Below, piece by piece: positions 24,200-35,621 of a stretch of 64,000 bases of DNA. This DNA is from Apis mellifera (taxonomy: Eukaryota > Arthropoda > Insecta > Hymenoptera > Apidae). The stretch covers positions 1,715,868 to 1,779,867 of the forward strand of contig NC_037648.1 in NCBI RefSeq assembly GCF_003254395.2, in the 5' to 3' direction. Each line of letters begins with the position of its first letter. The first letter of the stretch is position 1. The notes beneath the pieces were generated by a model. The model did not search any database and had not been told where the DNA came from. It saw only the letters and a list, made by a program, of their open reading frames with translations. Made by a program: the position numbers and the translations under genes.

Positions 24200-27140
24200 G
24201 TCGAGGAGAGAGAAAGGTTATGTTTATCGTTTGCCCGATTGAAAGCATGCCTCTTATAATGGCGTCTTTAATTAAACGAACCCGATATTGGATATATACA
24301 CGAGTTTTATATACACCGTTTTATAAAATTTCTCTTTCTCCGTCCGTCGTGTTTATGTTTTCGTTTAACCGCGGGAAAAAAAAAGAATTTCAAACGGCGG
24401 TGATTAATCTCCGGTCGCGGTTCCCGCGCGTCCATTTAACGCTGCGCACGCCACGCTCAATTTTCCAGCGTTTTTCAACGGTTACGTGCTAATGAAATTC
24501 TTGCCACGGAAATTTCGTTCGATCCGTTTAATTATAACGAGAAAGTTATGTCCAAGTTTACGTTTAAAAAAAAATTAAATTAAATCTTTTTGTAACAGTG
24601 GACAACAGACTTGGTAAATATACATGTTGACGAAAAATTATATTTTTGGTCATAAAATAAATCGTGGATAGAGAAGCTTCTTCTTCAATTGAATCCAATT
24701 AATATGATGTTGATGATACACCTGTGAACTGGGACACGTATAGAACGATAGTCGAAGAATGCGATGATGAAAATAAAGGTATGTTTTTAAAAGTCGAATG
24801 CAACGACGAGAATTCAGTTTCACCGTTCATCTTGCGCGACTGTCGCCACTCCGCGGCGAAGCGAGCAATTACGGAGAAAAAGAGGCGAGGTGGTGGGGAT
24901 AAAGGTTGAGGGCGCTCGAGTTCGCAGACACGGTTTAAGAATTCGGTTTGTTAACGCGTAATGAGAGGCAGCAATTGGCCGTGACTCGTTAAGTTCGTGC
25001 GGCGACGCATCGATCGCCATTCCTCCGTTATTTGTCAGCAGCCGTAAAACACGTCTTCGAACGTCGCCCCGACTTTCCACGCGGGAACATCTGTTCGCCG
25101 ATTATGCGCGGCCGCGTATAACGACGGTAATTACTTTTCCGTTCGGCGAATAATTAGCAACAAAGTTATTAGTACCACTGTTCTTTCTTACGTCGCCACT
25201 TGTTAACAAGTGACCGATAAGTGTGCATTAATTAAACCGTTCGAAACGGAATGAATGTTTTATCGTTGCAAGAAACGTAACAGTATTTATATATACTCCT
25301 CAATGATTACTTCGGCAAAATTAAACGCTCGATTATCCGCGTCCAATTAACGTAACGTGCCTTATTCCGAATCGTTTATTTCGATAGAAATAAAGAAATC
25401 TTTACGATTTCATTTCCAATTAAATTTTTACTCGTAAATAATATAATAGATATAATATATAATATAATATAATAATATAATAATATTATAATATATAAAT
25501 ATATTATATATTAATAATATATAAATAATAATGTAATATAATAATATAATAGATATAACGATACTTTTAATTGATTAATGATTCGATGTTCGTATCATAA
25601 TGGACGATGACGACGATTAGGTGCCGCTAAATTTACGAGCCTAGCTACACCCCTCTTCTCGCTATCGTGTAACGTTTTCAACGGAGCGCATCGCGCGATT
25701 TCGATATCAACATCGAAGCATCTGTTCGGGCAAAAGTTACATCCGCATAATGGCAACAACGCGCAATGGGTGTACATCGGTTCGTTGTATAATTACGGCC
25801 CTGGACACACGGAAGCGCTCGATATCTCGGTAATATCGGTTTTCAGAATCGTGGCCTACGCTGTCTCCCTTCTCTTTCACCGTCCTTCGTCCACTCTCTT
25901 TTTGTTTACCGTTCACGGACGATGTCGTCGGCGAGCTTTCGATTGGAAGGAGAGAGAGACGCATCTTTTCCAACAACGATTTTCCTTCGTCGAATAAAAT
26001 GCGAGTTGCGCGTGTAATCGATAATTACGCGGCGAACGAGATTAAATGCCGTTTCGATTTGCCCCGAGACGGTTGCGTGGCTTGCGTTTAACCTGGTATT
26101 TACGAATTTCGTACACCGCAGTTTTTTCGATAAACGGCGTACAACGTAGAGAAACAGACGATTCGTTGCAACTACAACATCTCCTCCCTTATTAAAGGTT
26201 TAAAAATTTAATTGCGGTTTATTTGACGCGTAGAAATCTCTCCCCGCGTTTATTTCGATACACACGCGGCAATTTGTAACGATCCGCACAGAAGTCCGTG
26301 ATCCGTGATGCGCGATTACTCCGCGAAAATTATTACTTTGTCGACGGCGTGTGATCGGTTACAATAATGCCTGGCGAGATATCAAGCCTCGTGCGCGCGC
26401 ACCTCGCTCCCGTCTCTCTCTCTCTCGTGTATTATATACGCGTGCATCGCATGACCGAACAGGGGAATTTTCGTGGCCCGCTCGCTTCGTTAACTCGCGC
26501 TTATTATACCATCGTTATCCGGTTATACTTTGTTATTATCCGGTGTGTTTGTTCGGGGATAAGAAGATTCGGTGGAAGGCATTGAAGCTCGGTTGCCCTC
26601 GATGATTGACGGAATCGGCAATTACGCTACGGATTCTCGCACGTACTTACCTACCGGGCAAACAACACCGTCCTACCGCACCGACGTTACACGCACGCCC
26701 GCGGAAACCGGTTGCTTCCCTTTGCAAACTGCACGTGTCTCATCCGCACGGAGACTTTTGCTACTCGCTTCAAATTTTTTTTTTTTTCCAAATTTATTTA
26801 AGCATAGTTTTCTAAGATTACATCGGTTCGAAATTTGTCCAACTGAATCGATACATTTCGTCTTTGTATATCGAGTTTTGTATTACAAAAATTAGAGATG
26901 TTCTAAGACAAAGTGGTGCGAATCCGTGGTACTTTTTCTCGATTTCTAGAGAAGTCTCTTCTCTTGGCCGCAACAGGGTGTATGTACCCGCTGATCCGGC
27001 AGGAATGTCGTTTCTGAGAAAAACGATCGATATGTATATACGTGTCGTATAGATTGAATTTCACAGAAGACGGAGAGTCGAATTTTTCTCTTTCTCGATG
27101 ATCACCGATATAAAAATCGAAAAACGAGCGAGCGAGATTT

Positions 27141-27161
27141 CCCCCCCCCCCCCCCCCCCCC
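27141..27161. repeat. Homopolymer run of 21 C
   Basis: An unbroken poly-C run in intron 1, next to an AGCGAGCGAG stretch. Long G/C homopolymers are rare in AT-rich insect DNA; sequencing length may be inexact. Confidence 0.9.
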
Positions 27162-27475
27162 GACACGTAAAATCGTAAAAACTTTTCGGTCGGTAAAGAA
27201 ACGTGTTTCGGGAAGGCGCGCGTAAAAATACCCGTCAGACCCGTCACTCGTACGGTTAACGTTCACGCCTTCTTAACGTCGAGTTACAGCCACTTTAACG
27301 GAGTCTTTAAGGCTTCAAATAGATCTTCTCGCCGTGGCCCCTCGCGCGCATCCTTTCCCATCTAGACGTTTTTAAAGCCGTCACGAAACCGTTCTCGGCA
27401 TTCCGTGGCGCCCTCTTTAGCCCTTCGGGGTAATTAACGTTAAATTGTTGCCAACATTAATACACGATATTTCAC

Positions 27476-27488
27476 CGCCATCTGGTGG
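27476..27488 (+). promoter_or_regulatory. CTCF-like site CGCCATCTGGTGG
   Basis: An exact fit to the Drosophila CTCF consensus CGCCMYCTDSTGG as I recall it. It lies in intron 1 beside a TAATTAACGTTAA stretch. Binding is inferred. Confidence 0.4.
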
Positions 27489-29358
27489 CGTTCGCCGTAC
27501 GTGATCACGATTCATTACGAATCTTACGTACTTCTTTTCCCCGTTTGTTTATACGGCTATAAAAGTATAATCGGAGGATAAAAAAGATATATCGCTATAA
27601 ACAGGAATTTTAATAAAAATCGAAGCGTCCTTCCCTTTCTTCGAGAATAGAAACGAAAAGATAATACATTACACGCTTTGTGGAAAATTTTAAATTTTCA
27701 GCGAGCGAGTGTAATACATAAATTGCATTCGAAAATGAATAGAACGGAAAGTGAAACCCGCTCGTGGGCAAGCATATGCGTATGCTTATCGAGACGTTTA
27801 AGATAAAAACAATATTCTACGCAGCGCGGAGACAACAGATAACACAGCTCGAAATCCGATTAACTTCTATTTCACCACCGATAGAGACAAATTGCGATCA
27901 CGTTGTATTTAATCTGGGGCACACGAAAGAGAGAGAGAGAGAGAGAAAGGATCACCGTAACGGTTAATTTGTCGCGGAAAAGAAGAGGGGGGGGGGTCCG
28001 TAAATGCCGTTGTCGTACAAGATCTCGCGCGCGGAAAGGTGACGGTGGTGGGGGAGGGGCTGGCGGAGGGGTGAAGGGAAGAAGGTTCCTGCTCGAGATT
28101 TCGAGCGACAGAGAAAAAGACACATGGCGGTGGAAGCGTGGTAGGAGCGGAAGGGGACGGAAGGGGTGAATCGGTCTAGAGAAGTCGAGCCTCGTCTTCT
28201 CTCGTTCTTATCCCTCCTGACCCGCCATCTTTTTCCTGCGAATTGCGCGCGCGTATCGCGTTCCTATTGGCTTCTTGCTTCCGTTTACGACACTCGCTCG
28301 TTGTAAACTCGTTATAAATTCAATTTCAAAAAGATATATATATATAATATATATATTCAAAAATATAAGATTTTTAAGAAAAATTAAAATTCGTAACAAA
28401 TGAACTTATCGTTTCAGTTTATAACGATAATTTTGATATTTATACGTCTCGTGTAATAAATATTATATTCCATATATTTTTTCTCTCCTCTCCTTTCACT
28501 GGATCGAATGATCGGTCTCGTTTATCGTAAGGATTAAATTCGAAATTCTGAGAGAAGAGGGATCGGCCGTTGGAGAATTATCCGCGTGCGCCAGGAGAGC
28601 CGCATTGTCAAGTTTCTCCGGTTACTTTGCACGAGAGGCGATAACTCGCGATCAAACCGCTACTTAGCTCAACTTTAACACGTGTAATCCCGTTTACGGA
28701 AGAACTCCGTTACCGACCGAGTCCTGTTTCCAGCGAGGACTCTTCGGTATTCTTCGTATATACGTGACGCGGAAGCATCGCGCCGAGTTATTTCGAGCTC
28801 GAGGGATGAGTTTATCGTCGAGATTACTCATCGGTCGAACGATTTTCGGGAGAAAGATTTTTGAAGAGTTTTTGCTTTATCGGTGGCCGATATTATCTAT
28901 TCGATCGTGATAATCCAAAATTATTACAGCCTCGTGGATTCGCACTTCCGATTGCGTACGAATCGATACCAACACCGAGATTTTAAATTTCGGTTGTTTG
29001 GAAATTTTATCATCTGGCGACGATGGCATCGATCGTGCGCGCCAGTTTATTCACCGTGTCCGATACATTGTGATACATTCGCGGAATGAGAAGGGGTTGC
29101 CGCGGTTACGTCGAAATTACACGTTGCAGTAAATTATTCCTCATGATCGACGTTCGAGAGAGGAGGCCTACGTTCTCTTCTTTACACCTGCGTCACGCAT
29201 CGCTTATTCGCGGATCATCGATAAACCGTACTTAAGAGTTTTTTCCACGAACCGTATCCCGGCCCGCTCGCGCGCTTACGCGCGCTCGAAAACCAGCTCG
29301 TTCGTCGAGCGTCCTCCAATTAAAACACACGTTGTAATTATCCGGCTATCGCGATCGC

Positions 29359-30263
29359 CCGTATTTTCTCTCTCGATTTCGATTTTATTTCTCAATTATT
29401 CTTTCTCCGGAGCGATGATCCATTTTTTTTTCAAACCAATATTAAATTTTCGAGTCTGTCAAAAAAATTACGCGTTAATAAGATTCTAAAGTACAGAATA
29501 CAGGCCGTATTTTCTCTCTCGATTTCGATTTTATTTCTCAATTATTCTTTCTCCGATGATCCATTTTTTTTTTCACATTTTTCAAACCAATATTAAATTT
29601 TCGAGTCTGTCAAAAAAATTACGCGTTAATAAAATTCTAAAGTACAGAATACAGGCCGTATTTTCTCTTTCGATTTCGATTTTATTTCTCAATTATTCTT
29701 TCCATTTTTCAAACCAATATTAAATTTTCGAGTCTGTCAAAAAATTACGCGTTAATAAGATTCTAAAGTACAGAATACAGGCCGTATTTTCTCTCTCAAT
29801 TTTGATTTTATTATTTATTTTGATTCCCAATTATTCTTTCTCCGTAGCTGATTCCCGACGATTTATCCATTTTTTTTTTTTCACATTTTTCAATATTAAA
29901 TTTTCGAGTCTGTCAAAAAATTACGCGTTAATAAGATTCTAAAGTACAGAATACAGGCCGTATTTTCTCTCTCGATTTCGATTTTATTTCTCAATTATTT
30001 CTCCATAGCGATGATCCATTTTTTTTTTTTCCACATTTTTCAAACCAATATTAAATTTTCGAGTCTGTCAAAAAAATTACGCGTTAATAAGATTCTAAAG
30101 TACAGAATGCAGGCCGTATTTTTTCTCTCGATTTCGATTTTATTTCTCAATTATTCTTTTTCCGGAGCGATGATCCATTTTTTTTTCTTTTCACATTTTT
30201 CAAACCAATATTAAATTTTCTGTCAAAAAATTACGCGTTAATAAGATTCTAAAGTACAGAATA
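29359..30263. repeat. AT-rich tandem array, six units of about 126-176 bp
   Basis: Units start near 29359, 29505, 29656, 29782, 29958 and 30114 with CCGTATTTTCTCTCTC and end with a segment reading ACGCGTTAATAAGATTCTAA then GTACAGAATACAGG. Between them lie a TCTCAATTATTC segment and a variable T run that accounts for much of the length change. No coding or mitochondrial signature was recognised. It lies in intron 1. Confidence 0.9.
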
Positions 30264-31347
30264 CTCGAGAGGAATAAATTAAAATAATTTAAAAGAAAAA
30301 ACCTGCAGTGTCATCGTGTTCCAATATATCGTAATAGATATTTCGAATGTAATAACAACAATTTGCGAAATGCATTAAAAAATAGACTTGCACGTATCTG
30401 ATTCTCTCAGGATTATCTCGACGGTGGTTGGTGCCTTGGGGGTGGAAGCGTGGTTTTAAAAGGTTCCGATGGGAAACCCAGCAGGGCGTGAACGGCTCGA
30501 GGAGCCGGGACATTCCGTGAGAGACGAATTGGCGAAACGAGGAGGGAGACGTGGCAGGAATAAAGGCAGCGCGCGACACACTCCGTGGGTGTAGACCCCT
30601 GAGCCGTGCTACGGGGCGCACACGCACGGCGCCACGCATCGTCTACGACCACCTCCTTTATTCACGAAACTTCGGTTTACCTCGGTTTCCCTTCCGGGTC
30701 TGTCTCTGCCCTTTTTTCTTCTCTCTCTTGTCTATTTTTGCCTTCTCCCTCTCGAAGAGTTTAAACCGATTACAGGCGTCGATTTAATTAAGAAGAATCC
30801 AATTCTGTTTTTTTTTTTTTTAAACGGCTTGGTTTCAGAAAATGAAAAAAAGTCCAATTTCCGACGGCTATTTGGGTATATCCATAGGCGATAAATTATC
30901 GGGGGAAATTTGTAGCCGGCACGTCCGCGGGGCGTCGAAATATCTTACGACTATTTAGCGCGACGTGGAATCCCGTTTTTCGTAAACATGTCCGCGCCAC
31001 GAGAGATACGGTCGTTTCGTATTATAAAAAACGGTGGCGACGTATACCCTCTCCCCCTCTTCTTGAGATTTCTTCTTCTTCTTCGTTTTCTTCGCCGCAG
31101 CGAAAACAAAAGGGAAGGGAAAGAAAATGGTGCGTGTGAAAATAATGTTTTCGTTGATCCTCGTTTATCACGTGGGCGACACCGATTTCGACACACCGAA
31201 CTCTACGAATAGAAAGGTTATACGTGAGCACGAACCTCTTTTCCTTCGTTTTCACAGGGAAGGAGAATATTTATTTTTAAGGAGAAAAGTCTAAAGTATA
31301 TTCTTTTTCACAGATTTGAGATCGCTGTCGATAAGGAAAATTTCTAT

Positions 31348-31995
31348 CTAGGGAAAAATATATCGAATTGTACGGATATTTTGTTACTTTTTATATTTTT
31401 TCCTAAATTTTTATCCAAGAAAATTAATTGAGATAAATTAATGATTTGAAAGTCAAATTAAAAATTTAAAATCTTATAATGTAGGAATGAAACTTTCTAT
31501 TATAACTTTATTTTACTTACTAATTAAATAAATTATTACTAACATTAAACAAATAATAATCTAGGGAAAAGTATATCGAATTGTACGGATACTTTGTACA
31601 ACAAGTTACTTTTTATATTTTTTCCTAAATTTTTATCCAAGAAAATTAATTGAGATAAATTAATGATTTGAAAGTCAAATTAAAAATTTAAAATCTTATA
31701 ATGTAGGAATGAAACTTTCTATTATAACTTTATTTTACTTACTAATTAAATAAATTATTACTAACATTAAACAAATAATAATCTAGGGAAAAATATATCG
31801 AATTGTACGGATATTTTATACAACATGTTACTTTTTATATTTTTTCCTAAATTTTTATCCAAGAAAATTAATTGAGATAAATTAATGATTTGAAAGTCAA
31901 ATTAAAAATTTAAAATCTTATAATGTAGGAATGAAACTTTCTATTATAACTTTATTTTACTTACTAATTAAATAAATTATTACTAACATTAAACA
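31348..31995. repeat. AT-rich tandem array, three units of about 213-222 bp
   Basis: Units start at 31348, 31561 and 31783 with CTAGGGAAAA(A/G)TATATCG and are nearly identical except for a short insertion near TTTGTACAACAAG in units 2 and 3. The high identity suggests recent duplication. The composition resembles the mitochondrial pieces nearby, but I found no rRNA, tRNA or protein signature, so its origin is open. Confidence 0.9.
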
Positions 31996-33253
31996 AATTT
32001 ATATATAATAAATTTAACCGATCAATATTTATATATATTCAGATAAAGAAATTGAAACAAATATTCTTCTATTAAAACCAGATACTATTCTAGTAAATAT
32101 TATTAAATATAATAAAATTGCAAATGAATATATATATTTTTATTTATCAATGCTACGAGATAGAGCTACTCCTTTCTCTCCATTCTTCTCGAGTTCTCTC
32201 GAAATAACTCCGCGCCCTTGGTATTAATTACCAGGATTCATTTCATCCTCATTTACCGCGAGCTAATTTACCGGCGGAGAAGCCCGCCGCGATATATGTG
32301 CGCGATCCTTCTCCCGCGAGCGCTCCGCGAGAGAGATGGACGACGTGCGCGCAGCCTTTGGGAAGCGATTAATCGCGCCCTCCTCGCGACGGAATAATTG
32401 GAACGAACGGAGAGAAAGTAGAAGTAATGATATAAGGACTGTTGGATATTTCGAAAAGTTTTCAATTTTCTAAAAAAAAAAAAAAAAATTGTATCCCATA
32501 ACTTCTCTCTCTCGTGTAGATAATTTGTAAATATTACGCTACTGATTATCTAAATAGCCACAACTCGGTGAATTATAACCTTATAACTTATCATCAATGT
32601 TATTCAGAGGAACATTCATAAGGATTCCGCGCAAAAATGACAGGTTACTCTGCAGGCCGATCGTGTGATTATTCAAATGGAAGTGGCAGCGCACTTGAGA
32701 GTAAGCTGGATGGAGAGTCCTTCTCGAGTGGAGATCTCTCCACTTGAAAAGTTATGAAGGAATTAGATGATATATATATAGATGTAGAGAGAATTATTAT
32801 ACGTGTGATTATTATTATGTAAATCGCTGTACGCGCACGCGTAATTAAATAATCAATCGGCATGTTTATTATCGTCGTCTCAATATTGCATTTATTTGTC
32901 ACGCTTTTTTCCCCCCCTCAGGCGCGTGCAACAGGTATAATCAACGAGATAGACTTTTTTTTATTCTCGTCTAGCGATTCTATATTGTAGGAATTATTAA
33001 TTTTAATTAAATAGTTATCGCGACGTTAATATCTTGTTCTCCTTACGCGATACAGATCTCGTTTCTTTTTCCGAGCCAAAAGTATCGAGGAACTCGTTCG
33101 ATTAAATATATATATATATTTTTCGATCGGATATTATTACGAATCTTCCAACTTTTCGTTGGAAATGTCTTTTCCTTCTTTTTACAATATGTTATTATTA
33201 ACGTCTCGTTCAATTTCAGATTATTATCTAAAGTTAAGAAACACGAAAATACT

Positions 33254-33392
33254 CGACAGAGCAAGCGAGAGACGAAAAGAAAATTTAAAGAAATTTACGG
33301 TAATACCTTCTCGGTATGAAATTACGCGGTTCGCCGAGTTTACCGAACTTGGCCGATGACTGCCGAATGTAGCCGAGCGTATGTATGTAACC
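33254..33392 (+). repeat. Dispersed repeat copy C
   Basis: It has a 5' block CTCGACAGAGCAAGCGAGAG followed by ACGAAAAG, then GAAATTTACGGTAATAC, core TGAAATTACGCGGTTCGCCG and tail CCGAACTTGGCCGATGACT and GCCGAATGTAGCCGAG. All three parts of the element are present. Confidence 0.7.
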
Positions 33393-34883
33393 GCCGCGAC
33401 AAGTCGAACAATAACAAATATTTTTGTCTAGTTTATTTTCGTTTTACATTTATCTATTTGTCGTTAGTGTACAGATATCAATAAGGTGGTAATAATCTTT
33501 CGTGTTACGTAAACGTAAAGGATATTTTTACGCCCGTGTTACAACAATTAGGCGAACGAAAAACGGTATAATACGCGACAAGATTATTTGCTATCTTTAG
33601 TCTCCGTAGGAGGCGCTCGTCGTAGGCGCTGCTATCGCTACGAACAAATGAGGGTATTTTTATTTTCGGGTGAAAAGGGAGCATTTCTTTCTATACCGCA
33701 TTAGCATGCAACGTAGGTATAGTAATTTTCGTGCGATATTTGATCGTTTATAAAAGTGCAAACACGGCTCGTCGATGTTATTACGAAGCTTGATCCCGAC
33801 AATTTGACTTATTCGAGCGGCGAGACGATAAATTTCCATTTAATTTATTCGGTCTCGAAACGCTCGAGCGGCATTCACGGTGTACACGGCTGTCATTATA
33901 CGAAATTACGTGACAATTATTGCTATCGGGGAGCCCTGATCACGTGAGGGGAGACATCGATGTCGCGCTACGTATAATTCCAGTTACGTCGAGAAACGTG
34001 TGTGCATGCGTTGAAAACTTCCATCCAAGATTTTTTTTTTTTTTTTTTCTCTCTCCTTTCGAGTGAATTATAACTTATTTTTATTTCTCGACCGGGTAAG
34101 AACTTTTTAAGAAGAGTTAATTGTCGTGTGTCATCTGTTGTTTAATAACGACAGATACCGCTACTCGATCCCCGATTATCGTCCATTAAAGTAACACGGA
34201 ATTGCTATCGAGTTATCGAGCACGCATTTATAATCGGATCCGCGGCGATAAGCTTGTATCACCTGGCTTTCGAAATTACCGTCATTACCTCCATTAACCC
34301 TTTGCTCTAGAATTATTTTTAAACCCGATACTCGACTTCACCAACTAACGTAATTTATTTCCGCGTGTATATATGTACACACATTTTATTCGTGCTTTGG
34401 ACATTTTTTTCACATTGATACACGGTGTTAACTAAATACCTGTTGACGGAAACGAGAACGAGACGAGGTAATATGAATCATCCCGGTCTGAGGTAACATG
34501 AGTCACGTTGACAAAAAAGGTTGAAGGATTTTGTATCATGTATATATATATATATATATATAAAAAAAGATTTTATTGCCATATAATTTGTTTACGTATT
34601 AACATTTCGATATATCATTCGGTAATCAACACTCGAGCACACGACTATCTATAATTCATTAGATGCTGCCGGCGGATAATGTTTCGAAATTCATTTTTTT
34701 TAATGTTAATTCAATTAAATTTTCTTATCTCGCCGGTTATCTTATTATTATTCTTATTATATTATGTTTGAATCGCTTCAAGTTTCATTGACGACATCTC
34801 TCTTATCTGTGCTTTCGTCTTAATCGAGGAGGTCATTATCGATTGCGTGTGCGTTTTTACGATTTTTGATGACCAAGTTCATA

Positions 34884-35102
34884 ATTTATTCTAACTAATA
34901 ATGATAAACCTAAAACTAATTCACATACAGAAAATACTAAAAAAATTAAAAATAACCATCTATTAATTTCATATCCAATAATAAAAAATAAAACAGTAAT
35001 TACCAAAAATTCTATTAAAATTAAAAAACTTAGAAAATTTACATTATAATATCATAAAAATATAAAAAATAATAATATTATTACAAATAATAATTTAATA
35101 AA
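34884..35102 (-). pseudogene. nad4L: Mitochondrial nad4L fragment in the nucleus (NUMT)
   Basis: On the minus strand, 73 codons run without a stop when read with the invertebrate mitochondrial code (TGA Trp, ATA Met, AGA Ser). The product is hydrophobic and contains the ND4L signatures MEFLVITVL in the middle and VFSVCELVLGLSLLVSM near the end. It ends short of the normal ND4L C-terminus: after VSMN the sequence stops looking mitochondrial, so the left breakpoint is close to 34884. In the nuclear code it is full of stops and cannot be a nuclear gene. It is followed by trnT, trnP and nad6 in the order and strands of an insect mitochondrial genome. Confidence 0.87.
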
Positions 35103-35112
35103 TCATTATAAA

Positions 35113-35187
35113 GCTAAATAGTTTAAAATTTAAAAACATTAATTTTGTAAATTAAAATTATATTAAAATTCATTATAATATTTTAGC
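35113..35187 (+). pseudogene. trnT: Mitochondrial tRNA-Thr (UGU) copy within the NUMT
   Basis: The acceptor strand GCTAAAT pairs with the 3' strand ending TTTTAGC (six pairs, one mismatch). The anticodon arm is perfect: TTAAT, loop TTTGTAA with anticodon TGT, then ATTAA. The D-arm is short (GTTT/AAAC), as in mitochondrial tRNAs. Its place between nad4L (minus) and trnP (minus) matches the insect order. It sits inside a nuclear intron, so it is a fossil copy with no expected function. Confidence 0.8.
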
Positions 35188-35205
35188 TAAATTTATCATA
35201 AATTT

Positions 35206-35273
35206 CAAAAAAATTTATTAAATAAATATCGATAATTCCCAAAATTACCATTTTTAAATTAAACTATTTTTTG
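35206..35273 (-). pseudogene. trnP: Mitochondrial tRNA-Pro (UGG) copy within the NUMT
   Basis: Read on the minus strand, the acceptor CAAAAAA pairs with TTTTTTG at the 3' end. The anticodon stem GTAAT/ATTAT (one wobble pair) closes a loop TTTGGGA with anticodon TGG. The length (68 nt) and AT-rich arms fit a mitochondrial tRNA. The strand is opposite to trnT and nad6, as expected for insects. Confidence 0.8.
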
Positions 35274-35281
35274 ATAAATTA

Positions 35282-35540
35282 ATTATATTAACAATCATCA
35301 TATTATCAAAAATTTTTATATCTTCATTAATTTCAATAATTTTAACAATTTATTTAAATAATATCTTTAATAGACCTTCTATATTATTAATTTATTTAAT
35401 TTCCTATTCTATTTATATATCCTTAATAATATTTACTATATGTTCAATAAATTCACTATTAATTTTAATAATCTTAATTGTTTTTTTAAGAGGAATATTA
35501 GTTATATTTTCCTATTTTTTATTTCATTAATTAATGAACC
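35282..35540 (+). pseudogene. nad6: Mitochondrial nad6 5' fragment within the NUMT, frameshifted
   Basis: Starting at an ATT codon eight bases after trnP, the mitochondrial code gives a hydrophobic ND6 N-terminus rich in Leu, Ile, Met and Ser, including LSGMLVMFSYF. At the T run 35515-35520 the frame breaks: two extra T residues would explain the shift from the expected FSYFISLINEP ending, whose codons follow in another frame. Beyond about 35540 the match fades, marking the right breakpoint, so only the first third to half of the gene is present. The frameshift shows the copy is not under mitochondrial selection. Confidence 0.8.
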
Positions 35541-35542
35541 AT

Positions 35543-35562
35543 ACGTAAAAACGTTTTTACGT
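35543..35562. other. Perfect 20-bp palindrome at the right NUMT edge
   Basis: ACGTAAAAACGTTTTTACGT is its own reverse complement. It starts two bases after the last recognisable nad6 sequence and about 60 bp before exon 2, so it marks the insertion junction or is filler DNA. Confidence 0.8.
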
Positions 35563-35621
35563 TTTTATCTATTTTTTTTTTAAAAGAATCAATCAAAGAA
35601 GAAAAAATGAAAATTTTTCAG

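Larger units (their letters stand above)
21403..35621 (+). other. Intron 1 of the araucan-like gene
   Basis: This is a 14.2-kb phase-0 intron from GTGAGT (21403) to TTTTTCAG (35621). Contents seen: a (GA)n microsatellite (22862-22900), a perfect hairpin (24179-24199), an AT-repeat tract (about 25439-25560), a 21-C run (27141-27161), a CTCF-like motif (27476-27488), tandem arrays (29359-30263 and 31348-31995), a dispersed-repeat copy (33254-33392) and the mitochondrial insertion (34884-35540). No nested gene was recognised. Confidence 0.85.

Noticed and set aside
35113..35273. Functional nuclear tRNA genes
   Set aside because: The two tRNA-like structures have mitochondrial features (short D-arm, very AT-rich) and are embedded in mitochondrial gene order. 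No nuclear-type B box was seen.
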